The translations under genes and the position numbers were made by a program. 64,000 bases of DNA, taken from NCBI GenBank assembly GCA_048266425.1, contig JBLWZN010000008.1:35660-99659 (forward strand), given 5' to 3'. Shown piece after piece: positions 62,392 to 64,000 of this stretch. A model generated the notes under the pieces. That model had not been told where the DNA came from and searched no databases. It was given only the letters and a program-made list of their open reading frames with translations. Each line of letters starts with the position of its first letter. Within the stretch, counting starts at the first letter, position 1. This DNA comes from Cerina sp048266425. GTDB taxonomy: Bacteria; Bacteroidota; Bacteroidia; Flavobacteriales; Flavobacteriaceae.

Positions 62392-63477
62392 CTATTCCCC
62401 TTTAGAAAAATCGGCAAATGTACTATCCAATTGTTCTTTGGTAAGCTCCGTGCCGTTATGGATCAATATACGGTATTTAAAGGTAACCGAATCCCCCTTT
62501 TTTAATTTATAGTCCAGTTTTTCCTTTCCATCGGAAAAAATGGCCTGTCCCAAAGGATTGGCTGCAAATAACCCATACCCCCTGGCATGCCAATACGTAG
62601 GATAACCCACATTTTGTGGATTGTCAAAAATCGTTATGGACACGGGGTCATTTTCAATTGTTCCATATAGGGTTGTCCATTTAGCCCTGGTTCCCCAAGC
62701 ATCATCGCCGGTCTTGCCTTCACTAGTAATATAATTACCGGTAACACCGCTATTGTCCAAAGCCTTGACTTCGGTCGGAATCCCATTGGCGTCGGTAAAG
62801 ATGTCCGGCTTGTCCGAGGGCATTTCCAGTTGTCTCGCAACACGTACTCCCAACATACCTTCCTTGTTATCCTTAAACTCTACATCTTCCAAGGCTTTTA
62901 GGGTTGCGATCCTATCGATCTGCCTGGTATTGCCTTGCCGCGAAAAATGAAATTGGGTCGTTTCCTCCAATAAATTCTCCCCCTTGGACGATTGCCAAAG
63001 TGATTTCGTAGTTAAAATGCCATTAACCGAATCGAGCGTAACAATTTTTTCCGGTAATATAGTGCCATATGCGTCTTTTTTATCCTCTGGGATCACAAAC
63101 GAATTGTTCCAGAAATCCAGTCCGTTTACATCCCCATAATTAAACCATAAACCTACGTGGTGCGGATGGTCTACACGCTCTCCGGATCTGGGTTCAAAAG
63201 GAAAGCCACGCGTGAGTGTCTTGCCGCTTTCGGTAATCAACGGATATAACACAGGCTTGGGCGTACGCCCATCATATATGTAATTGGTGAACAAGGTACC
63301 ATTTAAAAATACGGCCACTTTTTTATGTTCCGGGTCGTTTACAAAATGCACTTTTGGCGATTGTGCTTCCATGGTTGCCGTTGGTTTTTCCTCTACCTTT
63401 TTTTTATCCTTGCAGGAGCAAATCGAAGCAACTGTCAAAAGCATTGAAATGCCGATATAAATGTATTTCACTCTCAT
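62392..63477 (-). CDS. DUF6807 (PmoA-family) lipoprotein
   Basis: The 361-residue product has a lipoprotein signal (ISMLLTVASICSC, Cys about 21-22). A DUF6807 domain follows with PLITESGKTLTRGFPFEPRSGERVDHPHHVGLWFNYGDVNGLDFWN, in which DHPHH is the hallmark. These proteins were named after a supposed methane mono-oxygenase relation that is not supported, and are mostly found in glycoside operons. Here it lies between two DUF1080 genes, which fits that context. Confidence 0.85.
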   Translation of the reverse strand: MRVKYIYIGISMLLTVASICSCKDKKKVEEKPTATMEAQSPKVHFVNDPEHKKVAVFLNGTLFTNYIYDGRTPKPVLYPLITESGKTLTRGFPFEPRSGERVDHPHHVGLWFNYGDVNGLDFWNNSFVIPEDKKDAYGTILPEKIVTLDSVNGILTTKSLWQSSKGENLLEETTQFHFSRQGNTRQIDRIATLKALEDVEFKDNKEGMLGVRVARQLEMPSDKPDIFTDANGIPTEVKALDNSGVTGNYITSEGKTGDDAWGTRAKWTTLYGTIENDPVSITIFDNPQNVGYPTYWHARGYGLFAANPLGQAIFSDGKEKLDYKLKKGDSVTFKYRILIHNGTELTKEQLDSTFADFSKGE

Positions 63478-63602
63478 ATGTTTAGTGTATGATGGGATTA
63501 TTAATCAAGTCTGAATATAGAAAATAAGGGAGAGAACAGAAAATAAATTCCCCTAGTGGTCACCTAACGATCCTAAATTTTCTTATTTCCAGTTGATAAC
63601 GA

Positions 63603-64000
63603 TCAAAACTCCCGCACTTTGATACTGCGAAAATCTACCTTATTGCCATGATCTTGCAGCAAGATAAGGCCCTCCGGCAGGCGACCGAAATTCTCCCATT
63701 TTTCGTATTTGCTTTTTTCCACCAAGGCCTCGAACATTTGACTAAACCTGTCATAGTCTACCACCTTAATATTGTTTAGCCAATGTTCCACATGACCTCC
63801 CTTAACAACGATCCTCGCATTGTTCCACTTGCCAACGCCGTTAAAGTTCTTTCCACGGGAACTATCGTGACTTTCTGCACGAATTAAATCGTAAAGAGAT
63901 CCAACGGTCCTGTTTCCATTCTTGCCCAATTTGGCGTCTGGATGCTTTTCATCGTCCAAAACTTGAAACTCCAAACCAATGGCTGATCCCGTCCCTTTAT
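63603..64000 (-). CDS. DUF1080-domain protein, C-terminal part
   Basis: The reading frame is open to the right edge, so the N-terminus is missing. The visible part has GSAIGLEFQVLDDEKHPDAK, then GKWNNARIVVKGGHVEHWLNNIKVVDYDR and GLILLQDHGNKVDFRSIKVREF. These match the C-terminal half of DUF1080. It is 125 bp upstream of the DUF6807 gene on the same strand and probably belongs to the same sugar operon. Confidence 0.85.
   Translation of the reverse strand, partial: KGTGSAIGLEFQVLDDEKHPDAKLGKNGNRTVGSLYDLIRAESHDSSRGKNFNGVGKWNNARIVVKGGHVEHWLNNIKVVDYDRFSQMFEALVEKSKYEKWENFGRLPEGLILLQDHGNKVDFRSIKVREF

Overview
The window looks like a chromosomal segment of a marine member of Flavobacteriaceae (Bacteroidota). 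This rests on family content: a bacterial-type mevalonate route with class II HMG-CoA reductase and a GYDIA-type GHMP kinase, PurK/PurE as separate genes, an LptC/porin-like/CoaX cluster, Mpl, DPP-IV with POT transporters, and DUF1080/DUF6807 sugar genes. It also rests on Bacteroidota-type promoters (TTTG, then TAnnTTTG at -7) before several genes. Most of the sequence is core or housekeeping. No phage, transposase, plasmid or CRISPR was seen.

Layout. 1-302: end of rodA, convergent with a NUC1-type endonuclease. 1236-6853: rpiA, then a methionine-sulfoxide/redox group (msrB, msrA, thioredoxin-like, GNAT, selO) and a dipeptidase. 6957-9146: tail-specific protease. 9362-15535: surE, a small membrane protein, lpxB, an SdpR/SdpI pair, an NlpC/P60 lipoprotein and comEC. 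15690-21051: two POT peptide transporters and a DPP-IV peptidase on the minus strand. 21508-23755: HMG-CoA reductase overlapping a GHMP kinase. 23867-31769: PpiD-like foldase, CorC-like protein, LptC, TPR protein, outer-membrane protein, CoaX. 31912-31984: tRNA-Phe. 32118-36410: nucleotidase, polysaccharide deacetylase, radC, mpl. 36516-37301: SDR. 37764-43859: very large alpha-2-macroglobulin-like protein behind a sigma-54-like promoter. 43975-50925: DUF4136 lipoprotein, obg, a fused HPRT-adenylate kinase, purK, purE, M3 peptidase. 50965-53807: two broken genes (lipoprotein, PH-domain protein), rhodanese, and an ECF sigma/anti-sigma pair. 53811-60544: UbiA-like protein, gcvP, FabH-like synthase, methyltransferase, glycosyltransferase. 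60581-64000: LacI regulator with DUF1080/DUF6807/DUF1080 sugar genes.

The most distinctive pattern is intergenic. Short tandem repeats of 7 or 8 bp sit directly at or across the stop codons of at least seven genes. They are combined with a dispersed element (core TTTTTTGAATTTGAACTTG) found four times, twice immediately before a start codon. A 26-bp tandem repeat lies upstream of the peptide-utilisation operon. A dispersed hairpin-type repeat also appears in frame inside the alpha-2-macroglobulin gene. None of these was tested by database search; all come from reading the sequence.
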